A stretch of 64,000 nucleotides of DNA from Bradyrhizobium oligotrophicum S58 (GCF_000344805.1 NC_020453.1:7225001-7289000), one strand, 5' to 3'; shown: positions 12,482 to 22,039, counted from the stretch's first letter. Translations and numbers: made by a program. Notes: generated by a model not told the origin, from the letters alone.

Positions 12482-13486
12482 CTACGTCCGCGGCGGCACG
12501 GGCGGCGCCGGCGGTGTGCCCGCTGACGGCACCGAACCGCCGCGGCGCGCTGCCGCCACGGCAGAGGCAGAACTCTCGCCGAACGTCGCCTTGGCGATCT
12601 CGCCGATGCCGGCGAGCGAGGCCAGCATGCCGGTGGCCTCGAGCGGCAGCATGATCACCTTCTGGTTCGGTGAATCGGCGAGCTGGCCGAACGCCTTGAT
12701 GTATTTGTCGGCGATGAAGTAGTTGAGCGCGGCGACGTCGCCTTTCGAGATCGCGTCCGACACCATCTGCGTCGCCTTGGCCTCGGCTTCGGCCGCGCGC
12801 TCGCGCGCCTGGGCATCGAGAAACGCCGACTCGCGGCGGCCCTCCGCCTGCAGGATCTGGCTCTGCTTGGCGCCTTCCGCGCGCAGGATCTCCGACTGCC
12901 GCTGGCCCTCGGCCTGCAGGATGTCGGCACGCTTGACGCGCTCCGCCTTCATCTGCCGGCCCATCGCCTCGACCAGATCGGCCGGCGGCACAATGTCCTT
13001 GATCTCGATTCGGTTGACCTTGAGACCCCATGGCGACACCGCGGCATCGACGACGCGCAGCAGCCGCTCGTTGATCTCGTCGCGATGCGACAGCACCTGA
13101 TCGAGGTCCATCGCGCCCATCACCGAGCGGATGTTGGTCATCGTCAGGGTGACGATCGCCTGGTTGAGGTTGGCGACCTCATAGCTCGCCTTGGCCGCGT
13201 CGAACACCTGGTAGAACGCGACGCCGTCGACCGTCACGGTGGCGTTGTCCTTGGTGATGACCTCCTGCTCGGGAATGTCGATCACCTGCTCCATCATGTT
13301 GATCTTGCGACCGATGCGATCGAAGAAGGGCACGATGATGTTGAGGCCCGGCGACAGGGTGCCGGTGTATTTGCCGAACCGCTCGACGGTCCAGTCGAAG
13401 CCCTGCGGCACGGTCTTCACGCCCGAATAGAGGGTGACGATGACCAGCAGCACCAGCAATATGGCGAAAACGTCGAAACCGCTCAT
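12482..13486 (-). CDS. SPFH-domain (stomatin/prohibitin-like) membrane protein
   Basis: This 334-residue protein has an N-terminal membrane anchor ([19 protein letters not shown]), an SPFH domain (about 25-190, with [15 protein letters not shown] and [13 protein letters not shown]) and a long Ala/Glu-rich coiled coil (about 190-250) containing [19 protein letters not shown] repeats. It belongs to the stomatin-like/QmcA group, which oligomerises on the inner membrane and often pairs with NfeD, as here. I start at [10 protein letters not shown], the family N-terminus. The tail is Pro-rich. Confidence 0.92.
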   Translation of the reverse strand: MSGFDVFAILLVLLVIVTLYSGVKTVPQGFDWTVERFGKYTGTLSPGLNIIVPFFDRIGRKINMMEQVIDIPEQEVITKDNATVTVDGVAFYQVFDAAKASYEVANLNQAIVTLTMTNIRSVMGAMDLDQVLSHRDEINERLLRVVDAAVSPWGLKVNRIEIKDIVPPADLVEAMGRQMKAERVKRADILQAEGQRQSEILRAEGAKQSQILQAEGRRESAFLDAQARERAAEAEAKATQMVSDAISKGDVAALNYFIADKYIKAFGQLADSPNQKVIMLPLEATGMLASLAGIGEIAKATFGESSASAVAAARRGGSVPSAGTPPAPPVPPRT

Positions 13487-13675
13487 GGATCCTCCAAGGG
13501 AGGAGACATCCGTCCCCTCACCAGCCTCTGCAGCAATCACAATCTAGGGATTGCTACATGATTTTGTCGGGGGTCCGATGGTCGCGGTTCAGGAAAGTAT
13601 TTTCGACGGCCGCGCGGCCGTTAACCTTGCGCGGGCCTGGAGCTTACCTAGCAGGCCGGCAGTACCGCCGAGGAC

Positions 13676-14743
13676 TCAGAGCCAGCCCTGCAGCTCGCGC
13701 AGCACCAATTGACGCAGCACCTCCATGCCCGGCGCGCTGTCGTTCAGGCAGGGCACCGCGGAGAATTCCTCGCCGCCATTGTGCTTGAAGATCTCGCAAT
13801 TCTCGCCGGAGATCTCCTCCAGTGTCTCGAGGCAATCGGCGGCAAAGCCCGGCATCACCACGGCGATGCGCTTGACGCCGTCCTTGGCGAGCTTCTCGAT
13901 GGTCTTGTCGGTATAGGGCTGCAACCACTCCGAGAAACCGAAGCGCGACTGGAACGTCAGCAGCAGCTTGGTGTCGTCCATGCCGAGCCGCTTGCGCAGC
14001 AGCTCGGTGGTCGCAACGCACTGCTCGCGATAGGGATCGCCCTTGTCGACATATTCCTTGGGCATGCCGTGGAACGAGGCCACGATCAGCTCGGGCGCGT
14101 AGGGCAGCGTCTTAAGATGATCCTCGATCGAGACCGCCAGCGCCTCGATGTAGAAACCGTCGTTGTAATAAGGCGGCGTGACGCGGAGCGTCGGCTGCGC
14201 ACGAAGCTCCGTCAGCACGCGGAACGCCTCGTCGCACACGGTCGCAGAGGTCGCGGCTGAATATTGCGGATAGAGCGGCACCACGAGGATACGATCGCAT
14301 CCTTTGGCCATGAGACCATCGACACCGGCCTTGATCGACGGATTGCCGTAGCGCATCGCCCAGTCGACGACGACGTGGCTGCGGTCGGCAATGCTGGCGG
14401 CGAGCTTCTCGCTCTGCGCACGCGTGATCGTCTTCAGCGGCGATTCGTTCTTTTCGTTGTTCCAGATCGACTGATAATCCCTCGCCTTCTTGCGCGGGCG
14501 GACGTTCAGGATGATGCCGTTGAGGATGATCTTCCACAGCAGGCCCTGGTCCTCGATCACGCGGCGGTCGGACAGGAATTCCTTCAGATAGACCCGGACC
14601 CCGGCGGCATCAGCCGTATCCGGCGTGCCGAGATTGACCAGCAGCACGCCGACGCGCGCAGCGTTCGCGACCGGCAACGGCTTGGCATCAAGAGGCTCGG
14701 CATCAAGAGGCCTGGCATTGTCGAGAGAGATGGCGGCGGTCAT
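13676..14743 (-). CDS. hemH: Ferrochelatase
   Basis: This 355-residue enzyme inserts Fe2+ into protoporphyrin IX, the last step of protohaem synthesis. It has the N-terminal block VGVLLVNLGTPDTADAAGVR (about 31-50), the active-site region IVASFHGMPKEYVDKGDPY with its conserved His (about 210-228), and the C-terminal block LTFQSRFGFSEWLQPYTDKT. I chose ATG of MTAAISLDNARPLD; a longer in-frame start at 14809 would add 22 residues without family similarity. A short Asp-Ala-Glu-Pro-Leu duplication follows the start. It is divergent from the MAPEG gene. Confidence 0.95.
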   Translation of the reverse strand: MTAAISLDNARPLDAEPLDAKPLPVANAARVGVLLVNLGTPDTADAAGVRVYLKEFLSDRRVIEDQGLLWKIILNGIILNVRPRKKARDYQSIWNNEKNESPLKTITRAQSEKLAASIADRSHVVVDWAMRYGNPSIKAGVDGLMAKGCDRILVVPLYPQYSAATSATVCDEAFRVLTELRAQPTLRVTPPYYNDGFYIEALAVSIEDHLKTLPYAPELIVASFHGMPKEYVDKGDPYREQCVATTELLRKRLGMDDTKLLLTFQSRFGFSEWLQPYTDKTIEKLAKDGVKRIAVVMPGFAADCLETLEEISGENCEIFKHNGGEEFSAVPCLNDSAPGMEVLRQLVLRELQGWL

Positions 14744-14838
14744 GATGCCCAGGACTGGTGAAGGACGTGGCTTGGCGGCTTGTTTCAACATTGTCAAGAT
14801 AAGGGCCATTTCACCGATGTCATCGGGCCGGAGGAGCC

Positions 14839-15246
14839 ATGACGATTGCCGAATTATGCATTTTTGCCTGCGTCATGCTGTACCTGCTAACGATCGTGCC
14901 GGCGAAATGGATCAGCGTCGATGGCGCCGGTCGCTACGACAATGCCCGGCCCCGCGATCCCGCCTTCTATGACGGTGGCATCCGCGAGCGGGCACTGGGC
15001 GCCCACCAGAACGGCATCGAGGCGTTCCCGTTCTTCGCCGCGGCCGTGTTGCTGGCCGAGTTCCGGGGCGCGCCTCAAAACCTGGTCAACGAGCTGTCGG
15101 TGCTGTTCGTGATCGTGCGCGCGGCCTACGTGCTCACCTACATCGGCGACAGACCCTCGCTGCGCTCGATCCTGTGGACGATCGGCTTCCTGATGACGGT
15201 CGCCATCTTCTTCCTGCCTTTGCTGCGCAATTACCTGCCGGCTTGA
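14839..15246 (+). CDS. MAPEG-family membrane protein
   Basis: This 135-residue protein has four predicted membrane helices and the MAPEG pattern: RERALGAHQNGIEAFPFFAA (about 49-68) matches the conserved E/N/R-rich segment between helices 1 and 2. The superfamily includes microsomal glutathione S-transferases; bacterial members of this short type have no firmly assigned substrate. It is preceded by GGAGG just before the ATG. It is divergent from hemH and upstream of squalene-hopene cyclase on the same strand. Confidence 0.88.
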   Translation: MTIAELCIFACVMLYLLTIVPAKWISVDGAGRYDNARPRDPAFYDGGIRERALGAHQNGIEAFPFFAAAVLLAEFRGAPQNLVNELSVLFVIVRAAYVLTYIGDRPSLRSILWTIGFLMTVAIFFLPLLRNYLPA

Positions 15247-15453
15247 GTGGCCTTCTGCTGCGTGAGCCGCGTCACACCGAGGCCGGAGCGGCTGCGCTAT
15301 GCTGAGGCGGAATGCCTCTCTTTGTACTTTTTTTGTTTCCGATATGATCTTGCTCGCTACGGCCAGTTGATTGGATTTGGCGACGAAATTCCCTATAGGG
15401 CGGGGTGAATTCCATTGCTGCAGCGGCGTTGTGAGGCCGCCAGAGGGATCGTG

Positions 15454-17508
15454 ATGACTTTGACCAGCTCGGCCTCCGCGCGCGCGCCGCGCGACCCCGG
15501 GAATTACCAGACCGCCCTGCAATCGACGGTGCGGGCGGCAGCGGACTGGCTGATCGCCAGCCAGAAGCCTGATGGACACTGGGTCGGCCGAGCCGAATCC
15601 AACGCCTGCATGGAGGCGCAATGGTGCCTCGCACTGTGGTTCATGGGGCTCGAGGATCACCCCTTGCGCAAGCGCCTCGGACAGTCGCTGCTCGACAGCC
15701 AGCGGCCCGACGGCGCCTGGCAGGTCTATTTCGGCGCGCCCAATGGCGACATCAACGCGACCGTGGAGGCCTATGCCGCGCTCCGCTCGCTCGGTTTCCG
15801 GGATGACGAGCCGCCGGTGCGCCGGGCGCGCGAATGGATCGAGGCCAAGGGCGGCCTGCGCAACATCCGCGTGTTCACGCGCTATTGGCTGGCGCTGATC
15901 GGCGAATGGCCATGGGAGAAGACCCCGAACATTCCGCCCGAGGTGATCTGGTTTCCGGTCTGGTTTCCGTTCTCGATCTACAATTTCGCGCAATGGGCGC
16001 GCGCCACCCTGATGCCGATCGCGGTGCTGTCGGCACGGCGGCCGAGCCGGCCGCTGCCGCCGGAGAATCGGCTGGACGCACTTTTTCCGCGCGGACGCGC
16101 TGCGTTCGATTACGATCTGCCGGTCAAGGCCAATGCCGGCGGCTGGGACAGGTTCTTCCGCGGCGCCGACAAGGTGCTTCACGCCCTTCAGAACTTCGGC
16201 AACCGGCTCAATCTCGGCCTGTTCAGGCCTGCGGCCACCAGCCGCGTGCTGGAATGGATGATTCGTCACCAGGATTTCGACGGCGCCTGGGGCGGCATCC
16301 AGCCGCCCTGGATCTACGGCCTGATGGCGCTTTATTCGGAAGGTTATCCGCTCGACCACCCCGTCCTCACCAAGGGCCTCGATGCTCTGAACGATCCCGG
16401 CTGGCGCGTCGATGTCGGTGACGCCAGCTACATTCAGGCGACCAACAGCCCGGTGTGGGACACCATCCTGACCCTGCTCGCCTTCGACGATTCCGGCGTG
16501 CTCGGCGATTATCCCGAAGCGGTCGACAAGGCGGTGAACTGGGTGCTGGAGCGCCAGGTGCGCGTGCCCGGCGATTGGTCGGTCAAGCTGCCGCACGTCA
16601 AGCCCGGCGGCTGGGCGTTCGAATACGCCAACAACTATTACCCCGACACCGACGACACGGCGGTGGCGCTGATCGCGCTGGCGCCGCTGCGCCATGATCC
16701 GAAGTGGAAGGCCAAGGGCATCGACGAGTCCATCCAGCTCGGCGTCGACTGGCTGATCGGCATGCAGAGCGAAGGCGGCGGCTGGGGCGCCTTCGACAAG
16801 GACAACAATCAGAAGATCCTGACCAAGATTCCGTTCTGCGACTATGGCGAGGCGCTCGATCCACCCTCGGTGGACGTCACCGCGCACATCGTCGAGGCGT
16901 TCGGCAAGCTCGGCATCTCGCGCAACCATCCGTCCATGGTGCGCGCGCTGGACTACATCCGACGGGAGCAGGAGCCGACTGGCCCCTGGTTCGGCCGCTG
17001 GGGCGTCAACTACGTCTACGGCACCGGCGCGGTGCTGCCGGCGCTGGCGGCGATCGGCGAGGACATGACGCAGCCCTATATCGGCCGGGCCTGCGACTGG
17101 CTGCTTCAACACCAGCAGCCCGATGGCGGATGGGGCGAGAGCTGCGCCTCGTACATGGACGTCAGCGCGGTCGGCCGCGGCACCACCACGGCGTCGCAGA
17201 CCGCCTGGGCGCTGATGGCGCTGCTCGCCGCCAACCGCCCGCAGGATAAGGACGCGATCGAGCGGGGCTGCATGTGGCTGGTCGAGCGCCAGTCGGCCGG
17301 CACCTGGGACGAGCCGGAATTCACCGGCACCGGCTTCCCCGGCTACGGCGTCGGCCAGACCATCAAGCTGACCGATCCCGCATTGTCGGAGCGGCTGATG
17401 CAGGGCCCGGAACTCTCCCGCGCCTTCATGCTCCGCTACGGCATGTACCGCCATTACTTCCCGCTGATGGCGCTCGGCCGCGCGCTGCGGCCGCAGGGCC
17501 ACGTCTAG
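15454..17508 (+). CDS. shc: Squalene-hopene cyclase
   Basis: This 684-residue monotopic membrane enzyme cyclises squalene to hopene/diplopterol, the entry to hopanoid lipids. The catalytic DXDD motif reads DTDD in YYPDTDDTAVAL (about 398-401), and several QW repeats are visible (QKPDGHWVG, QRPDGAWQ, QDFDGAWGG, SEGGGWGAF, QQPDGGWGE). The start is the ATG of MTLTSSASARAP right after an overlapping GTG. Usual partners (hpnC-E, hpnG, hpnH) are absent here, so this is a detached or second copy. An inverted repeat and a dispersed structured repeat lie downstream. Confidence 0.96.
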   Translation: MTLTSSASARAPRDPGNYQTALQSTVRAAADWLIASQKPDGHWVGRAESNACMEAQWCLALWFMGLEDHPLRKRLGQSLLDSQRPDGAWQVYFGAPNGDINATVEAYAALRSLGFRDDEPPVRRAREWIEAKGGLRNIRVFTRYWLALIGEWPWEKTPNIPPEVIWFPVWFPFSIYNFAQWARATLMPIAVLSARRPSRPLPPENRLDALFPRGRAAFDYDLPVKANAGGWDRFFRGADKVLHALQNFGNRLNLGLFRPAATSRVLEWMIRHQDFDGAWGGIQPPWIYGLMALYSEGYPLDHPVLTKGLDALNDPGWRVDVGDASYIQATNSPVWDTILTLLAFDDSGVLGDYPEAVDKAVNWVLERQVRVPGDWSVKLPHVKPGGWAFEYANNYYPDTDDTAVALIALAPLRHDPKWKAKGIDESIQLGVDWLIGMQSEGGGWGAFDKDNNQKILTKIPFCDYGEALDPPSVDVTAHIVEAFGKLGISRNHPSMVRALDYIRREQEPTGPWFGRWGVNYVYGTGAVLPALAAIGEDMTQPYIGRACDWLLQHQQPDGGWGESCASYMDVSAVGRGTTTASQTAWALMALLAANRPQDKDAIERGCMWLVERQSAGTWDEPEFTGTGFPGYGVGQTIKLTDPALSERLMQGPELSRAFMLRYGMYRHYFPLMALGRALRPQGHV

Positions 17509-17521
17509 GCGGCGATGCCGG

Positions 17522-17577
17522 CGAGCCATCGCGAGGAGGCCAGCGCGGCGTTGCAGGCGGCGGTGAGCGATGGCTCG
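17522..17577. repeat. 11-bp inverted repeat after shc
   Basis: CGAGCCATCGC at 17522-17532 pairs exactly with GCGATGGCTCG at 17567-17577 across a 34-base loop, 14 bp past the shc stop. There is no T-tract, so it is not a classical rho-independent terminator. It could stabilise the 3' end of the mRNA. Confidence 0.55.
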
Positions 17578-17610
17578 ATCGGCTAAAGCGAGCGGACGCT
17601 TCACTCTCAC

Positions 17611-17685
17611 CGTCATTGCGAGCGCAGCGAAGCAATCCAGAGTCCTTGCTCGGCCCTGGATTGCTTCGCTGCGCTCGCAATGACG
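17611..17685. repeat. Palindromic intergenic repeat, copy 4
   Basis: This 75-bp near-perfect palindrome has arms CGTCATTGCGAGCGCAGCGA + AGCAATCCAG and CTGGATTGCT + TCGCTGCGCTCGCAATGACG. It is the least diverged copy in the window and lies between the convergent genes shc and panE. Confidence 0.93.
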
Positions 17686-17735
17686 CCTGTTGCAGGAGCG
17701 GTTTCGCATCTCAAACAGCGTGACAAGTCCAGGCA

Positions 17736-18182
17736 ATCTCGCGGCATCTGATGCCCGAGCTTTGCGATCATCGTGCCCCTCGACAATGCAAAGGGCGCAG
17801 GGAAGGCCAGGCGTCGGCTGACGCCTGCGGCCCGCCTGCGAAAAAGAATGCAGGCGGCAGGTACCACAGGTGCAGCCGAGAACGCCCGGCCTTCCCTGCG
17901 CGATGGTCTTCACGTTTATACGCGATCTCCCCGGTGTCCGGGCTTGTTAGCCACCGTCGCCCGCGAGATGCTTGAAGCATCACCGCGAACTTGACGCCAG
18001 CATCGGGGCGCCAGGACCACGCGACTTCACGTCCGCACATCACCGTTCGTCCGCGCACCCGAAAGCACGCTGCGGCAATCCGCGGCCACCGCTCCCCGCC
18101 TCGCGTGTCGTGACGATCGCGCGCTACGCCCCTTTGCTCGAGGCGGGATGCGCACAGACAATCACAATTCCCGAAAAAGCGC
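17736..18182 (+). repeat. Structured dispersed repeat, copy A
   Basis: This is a roughly 430-bp non-coding block homologous to 56929-57360. Shared anchors include ATCTCGCGGCA, CTGATGCCCGAG, GGGCGCAGGGA, ACCACAGGT, CCCTGCGCGAT, GCCAGGACCAC and GAGGCGGGATG. It folds well: the outer stem GCGCAGGGAAGGCC/GGCCTTCCCTGCGC (17795-17808/17888-17901) encloses two perfect 7-bp hairpins, AGGCGTC-GGCT-GACGCCT and CGCCTGC-loop-GCAGGCG. It lies between convergent genes. The spurious open frames across it are not conserved in copy B. With the palindromic repeat at 17611 it accounts for most of the 774-bp gap. Confidence 0.8.
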
Positions 18183-18282
18183 AACAGATTTATTTTTTTC
18201 AGAATAAGATCCCGGCTGCGACGGTGACACCATTTTCCGTCAGTCACTCCACCATATCGGCGATGTAGACGACGGGACGCGA

Positions 18283-19146
18283 TCAGCGGCGCGTTTGCTC
18301 GTAGGCCTTCAGATGCGTGTAGGCCGTGCGAAGCCGGGGCACCGGAATTCTTGCGGCGTCAGCGCGCGCAATCAGGTCGCCAATCACATGGTCGGCTTCG
18401 ATCGGTTGGCCTGCCTTGATGTCGCGGAACATCGATGCGGTGAGCGACGAGCCTTCCGCGGTCGCGACTACCCTGCTTTCGTCGAGAATGCCAAGTAGGA
18501 AGTCCCTGCCGCCGGGCGCCGCCAAGATCATGCCGATCGGTGCACGCATCAAGCTGGTCGAGGCTGCGTTCGACGCGAGGAACACCCATTTCTCCCACAT
18601 GTCCTGCAGGACAGTCTCGCTCGCCGCGCCGTCGAAATTGCAGTTTCCGACGAGGTCCGCAATGGCGCGAACCCGGTGTGACATCTTGCCGTCGCGCTCG
18701 CCGAAACCAAGCGACTGTATCGGGCCGAGCTGGACCACCTCCCGCTTATCGTTCAGTGTTACCGCCGTCAGGCAAAGCCCTCCGAGCACGTGGCTCGCTC
18801 CAAATTGTTTGTCGAGAACGTCCAGATGACGCATGCCGTTGAGCAGCGGGATGATCGAGGTATTCTCGCCTACCGCCGGTGCCAACGACTTGATCGCATC
18901 GTCGAGGTCGTAGGCCTTGCAACTCAACAGCACGACGTCAAACTTGTCCTTGATGGTGTCGGCCTGGACAACGGGCGGATCCTTCAGTGTGACGTCTCCG
19001 TTGGGGCTTTTTATCACGAGGCCCGCGGCTGCAAGCTCTGCCGCGCGCCGCGGTCGCACCAGAAAGGTGATGTCGCGGCCGGCTTGCAGCATCCTGCCGC
19101 CGAAATATCCGCCAATGGCTCCGGCGCCAACGATGAGAATGCGCAT
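18283..19146 (-). CDS. panE: 2-dehydropantoate 2-reductase (ketopantoate reductase family)
   Basis: This 287-residue NADPH-dependent reductase family member converts ketopantoate to pantoate in pantothenate/CoA synthesis. It has the N-terminal Rossmann motif ILIVGAGAIGGYFGGRML (about 3-20), SCKAYDLDDAI near 76-86 and the conserved Lys/Glu region DMWEKWVFLASNAA (about 182-195). Bacteria often carry several ApbA/PanE-like paralogues with other ketoacid substrates, so the gene symbol is by family. It is divergent from the MFS transporter at 19365. Confidence 0.85.
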   Translation of the reverse strand: MRILIVGAGAIGGYFGGRMLQAGRDITFLVRPRRAAELAAAGLVIKSPNGDVTLKDPPVVQADTIKDKFDVVLLSCKAYDLDDAIKSLAPAVGENTSIIPLLNGMRHLDVLDKQFGASHVLGGLCLTAVTLNDKREVVQLGPIQSLGFGERDGKMSHRVRAIADLVGNCNFDGAASETVLQDMWEKWVFLASNAASTSLMRAPIGMILAAPGGRDFLLGILDESRVVATAEGSSLTASMFRDIKAGQPIEADHVIGDLIARADAARIPVPRLRTAYTHLKAYEQTRR

Positions 19147-19364
19147 CTGTCAATTCCTCCGGTTGTTGGATGGGTAACGATCCTGCCAAATCGTCTCCGA
19201 ACGGGCGGACTTCCACCCACCATCATCTAGATATGGCGAGGTAGATGCTTCGATCGTGGTCGAAGCATCCTGCGTCGAGTTCGGCCTAGCTTGTGAGCGA
19301 CACGCCCTTCCGGCCATACGCTCCGCCGAAGGCGTGGACGCACTTCAAGCCGAATGGCGGGGTC

Positions 19365-20642
19365 ATGCAGGGCAGCAAGAAGACGGATATCTTCTATGGG
19401 TGGCGCGTCGTTGCAGCCGTATTCGTGCTTGCGACGCTCGGCTGGGGAGTCGGCTTCTACGGTCCCCCCATCTACCTGCACACCGTCCAGGAAACGCGGG
19501 GGTGGTCGCTGAGCGTCGTTTCCATGGCGGTAACGGCCCACTATCTGTTTGGTGCGCTCGTGGTCGCAAATCTGCCGAAGCTATACCGGCATTTCGGCGT
19601 GTCGCGTGTTACCAAGGTTGGATCCATCACGCTTGCGGTCGGCGTCGCGGGCTGGGCGTTTGCCAAAGAACCTTGGCAGCTTTTTGCCGCAACGCTTGTC
19701 AGCGGCGTCGGATGGGCGACCATGGGCGCCGCTGCAGTCAACGCAATCATTGCACCATGGTTCGTGCGAACGCGGCCGGCGGCGCTATCTTCAGCCTATA
19801 ACGGGGCAAGCATCGCGGGCGTCGTCTTCTCACCGCTCTGGGTCGCCACGATAGGGCTGTTCGGATTTCCTTGGGCCACGGTGGCGATCGGCCTCGTCAT
19901 GATTGTCGTGATCTGGATTTTGGCGGATGTGTACTTCGCCAAGATGCCAGAGCAGATGGGATTGATCCCTGATGGCGTCGCGCCCATTTCGCGCCCGGCG
20001 CCGCCGATCGAAAGATCATGCCCGGGCAACCAACTATGGCGAGATCGAAGATTCATCACACTCGCAGCGGGCATGAGCCTCAGCCTGTTTGCGCAGATCG
20101 GACTTCTCGCTCATCTATTTTCATTGCTCGTACCGGCGTTGGGCGAGCAACTTGCCGGCTTCGTGGCGGGCTTGGCTACGGCTGCCGCTATTGCAGGGCG
20201 TACGCTCGTCGGTTGGCTGATGCCCGCGGGGGCCGATCGCCGTTTGTTCAGTGGCGGCAATTGCATTCTGCAAATTGTGGGATCGCTCGCGTTCTTGTTT
20301 GCAGCCGGCGACAATCTGCCCTTGTTGTTTCTGGGAATCCTGCTGTTCGGCGCGGGCATAGGAAACAACACGTCACTGCCACCGCTGATCGCGCAGGCCG
20401 AATTCAGCAAAGAGGACGTGTCCCGGGTGGTTCCGCTCATTGTCGCAATCAGCCAAGGGACTTATGCGTTCGCGCCCGCTGCGTTCGGCTTTATTCGCGC
20501 CTTGGAATATCGATCGTCCTCGATATCAGGGGGAGCCGCACCATGGGTGTTCATCTGCGCAGCGCTTATCCAAGCCGCCGGCGCTGTCGCGTTCCTCGTC
20601 GGTCGTGACGAAAGAGTGGGCGGGACAAAGATCGAGGGATAG
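19365..20642 (+). CDS. MFS transporter (monocarboxylate/oxalate-type fold)
   Basis: This 425-residue protein has about 12 membrane helices. The N-terminus FYGWRVVAAVFVLATLGWGV and the motif AAAVNAIIAPWFVRTRPAAL (loop after helix 4) fit the monocarboxylate/oxalate-formate branch of the major facilitator superfamily. The substrate is unknown; the divergent panE-like reductase suggests, weakly, a keto- or hydroxy-acid. I prefer the ATG at 19365 (MQGSKKTDIFYGWR) over a GTG at 19293, because the short form begins right at the first helix as in relatives. Confidence 0.85.
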   Translation: MQGSKKTDIFYGWRVVAAVFVLATLGWGVGFYGPPIYLHTVQETRGWSLSVVSMAVTAHYLFGALVVANLPKLYRHFGVSRVTKVGSITLAVGVAGWAFAKEPWQLFAATLVSGVGWATMGAAAVNAIIAPWFVRTRPAALSSAYNGASIAGVVFSPLWVATIGLFGFPWATVAIGLVMIVVIWILADVYFAKMPEQMGLIPDGVAPISRPAPPIERSCPGNQLWRDRRFITLAAGMSLSLFAQIGLLAHLFSLLVPALGEQLAGFVAGLATAAAIAGRTLVGWLMPAGADRRLFSGGNCILQIVGSLAFLFAAGDNLPLLFLGILLFGAGIGNNTSLPPLIAQAEFSKEDVSRVVPLIVAISQGTYAFAPAAFGFIRALEYRSSSISGGAAPWVFICAALIQAAGAVAFLVGRDERVGGTKIEG

Positions 20643-20836
20643 ATCGCCAGACAGGAGTATGGGTTCCGGGTCGGTGCCACGATCGCGCTATCGCGCGCTC
20701 GTGGCCTGCCCGGGACGGCACTGGTGGTGTTGCGCGCTGGTGGCCCACCTCCACCACTGTCATGCCCCGTGCAGGCGGGGCATCCAGTACGCCGGGGCGG
20801 AAGTGGAGGGCGAGAGCAGAGGAGCGGAGCCCGGGC
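20643..20836. other. GC-rich intergenic dyads between convergent genes
   Basis: This stretch holds CATGCCCCGTGCAGGCGGGGCATCC (20762-20786; GCCCCG/CGGGGC hairpin) and other short dyads of the dispersed-repeat type common in this genus. No gene is visible. It may act as a bidirectional terminator region between the MFS gene and the NicO transporter. Confidence 0.5.
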
Positions 20837-20839
20837 CGC

Positions 20840-22039
20840 TCAGAAGCAGGTGGTGCGTTCCGCGGCCATATAGCCCAGCAACAAGCCCGCTCCGAACAGT
20901 AGCACGAGCCCAGCGGCGCCGAATTCCAGGCCGCGCATGATCAGCGCGCCGCCGCCTTCGCGGCCGGCGCTGAGGCGGCGGGCGATGTCCTTGGCGGCGA
21001 CGGCGAGCACGGCGATGGTCGCGACCGTGATCGCGGTGCCCAATCCCATGACGAAGGTGGCGGCGACGCCGGCCCAGAACAGGCCCTGCGCCAGCGCGAA
21101 GACCAGCACCAGGATCGCGCCCGAGCAGGGTCGGATGCCGGCGGCGAAGATTGCCTGGAAGCCACGCTGCCAGCCGCCGGGCCCTTCAAGCTCGCTCGGC
21201 GCCGGGCCGTGGGAATGGCCGCAGCCGCAATCGTCACCATGGACGTGATCATGGTGGACGTGATCATGCGCCACCGCGTGCGCATGAGCATGATCGGGGT
21301 GATGATCATGGCCGTGTTGGTCACGCGCTTGGTGATCCAGGCCGTGGCGATCGTGACCGTGATCGTCGTGATGATGGTGCGCGCGATGCTGGTGATCATG
21401 CGCGTGGCCATGATCGTGCGCCGCGTGAGTCACGACGGCTCCCGGCGCATGTCCGGCCAACGCGAGCGCCGGCGCCGCCGGCTGCCAGGTGCGCAGGAAG
21501 GCCGCGCCCTTGACCCAGACCAGGCGCGCGCCGAGCAGTGCGATCAGGCCGTAGCTTGCGATCTCCACCACCTTCTCGGCGCTGCACATCGTGGCCGCTG
21601 TCGCGTTGAGCACCACCGCGCCGATGCCGACGATGACCACCGCGACCAGCGACTGCATCAGGCCCGACGCGAACGACAGCACGATGCCGCGCTTCGCCGT
21701 CTCCTGGTTGGCGACGAGATAGGACGCGATCACAGCCTTGCCGTGGCCGGGACCTGCCGCATGAAAGATGCCGTAGGCAAACGAGATCGCGAGCAGCCAC
21801 CACACCGCCGAGCCATCTTCCTTGGCCGAGCGGATCGCCCCCGACATCTGCCGGTAGAACTCCGACTGCTTGGCCAGCAGCCAACCGACGATGCCACCGA
21901 CCTGGGGCTCCGCCGGCGCGCCGAACGGTGATTTGGCGAGCAGCACATGGGAGGCGGCGTCGGCGGCGAGAAGCGTTGCGAGGATCGCGGCGCAGGTGAG
22001 GAGCGGGCGGGCGGCGGTGGGGCGAGGTGTCATGGACAT
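20840..22039 (-). CDS. NicO/RcnA-type nickel/cobalt transporter with His-rich loop
   Basis: This 399-residue inner-membrane protein of the NicO family has the metal-site helices FAYGIFHAAGPGHGKAVIAS (about 86-105) and AAGIRPCSGAILVLVFALAQ (about 296-315), separated by a cytoplasmic loop with about 30 histidines (about 200-275). Members move Ni2+ or Co2+, as exporters (RcnA) or uptake systems. The upstream DUF1007 gene overlaps it by 10 bp; that pairing is typical of the uptake-type arrangement, so import is slightly favoured. Zn cannot be excluded. The C-terminus ends with a final helix and TTCF. Confidence 0.87.
   Translation of the reverse strand: MSMTPRPTAARPLLTCAAILATLLAADAASHVLLAKSPFGAPAEPQVGGIVGWLLAKQSEFYRQMSGAIRSAKEDGSAVWWLLAISFAYGIFHAAGPGHGKAVIASYLVANQETAKRGIVLSFASGLMQSLVAVVIVGIGAVVLNATAATMCSAEKVVEIASYGLIALLGARLVWVKGAAFLRTWQPAAPALALAGHAPGAVVTHAAHDHGHAHDHQHRAHHHHDDHGHDRHGLDHQARDQHGHDHHPDHAHAHAVAHDHVHHDHVHGDDCGCGHSHGPAPSELEGPGGWQRGFQAIFAAGIRPCSGAILVLVFALAQGLFWAGVAATFVMGLGTAITVATIAVLAVAAKDIARRLSAGREGGGALIMRGLEFGAAGLVLLFGAGLLLGYMAAERTTCF

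Noticed and set aside
14887..17913. Very long open frame on the minus strand opposite squalene-hopene cyclase
   Set aside because: It is low-complexity Arg/His/Gly-rich translation of the antisense strand. High GC codon bias keeps antisense frames open; the plus strand encodes a complete, motif-bearing cyclase.
17768..18247. Open frames inside the dispersed repeats at 17.7 and 56.9 kb
   Set aside because: Frames differ between the two copies, lack ribosome-binding sites and are explained by the structured repeat.
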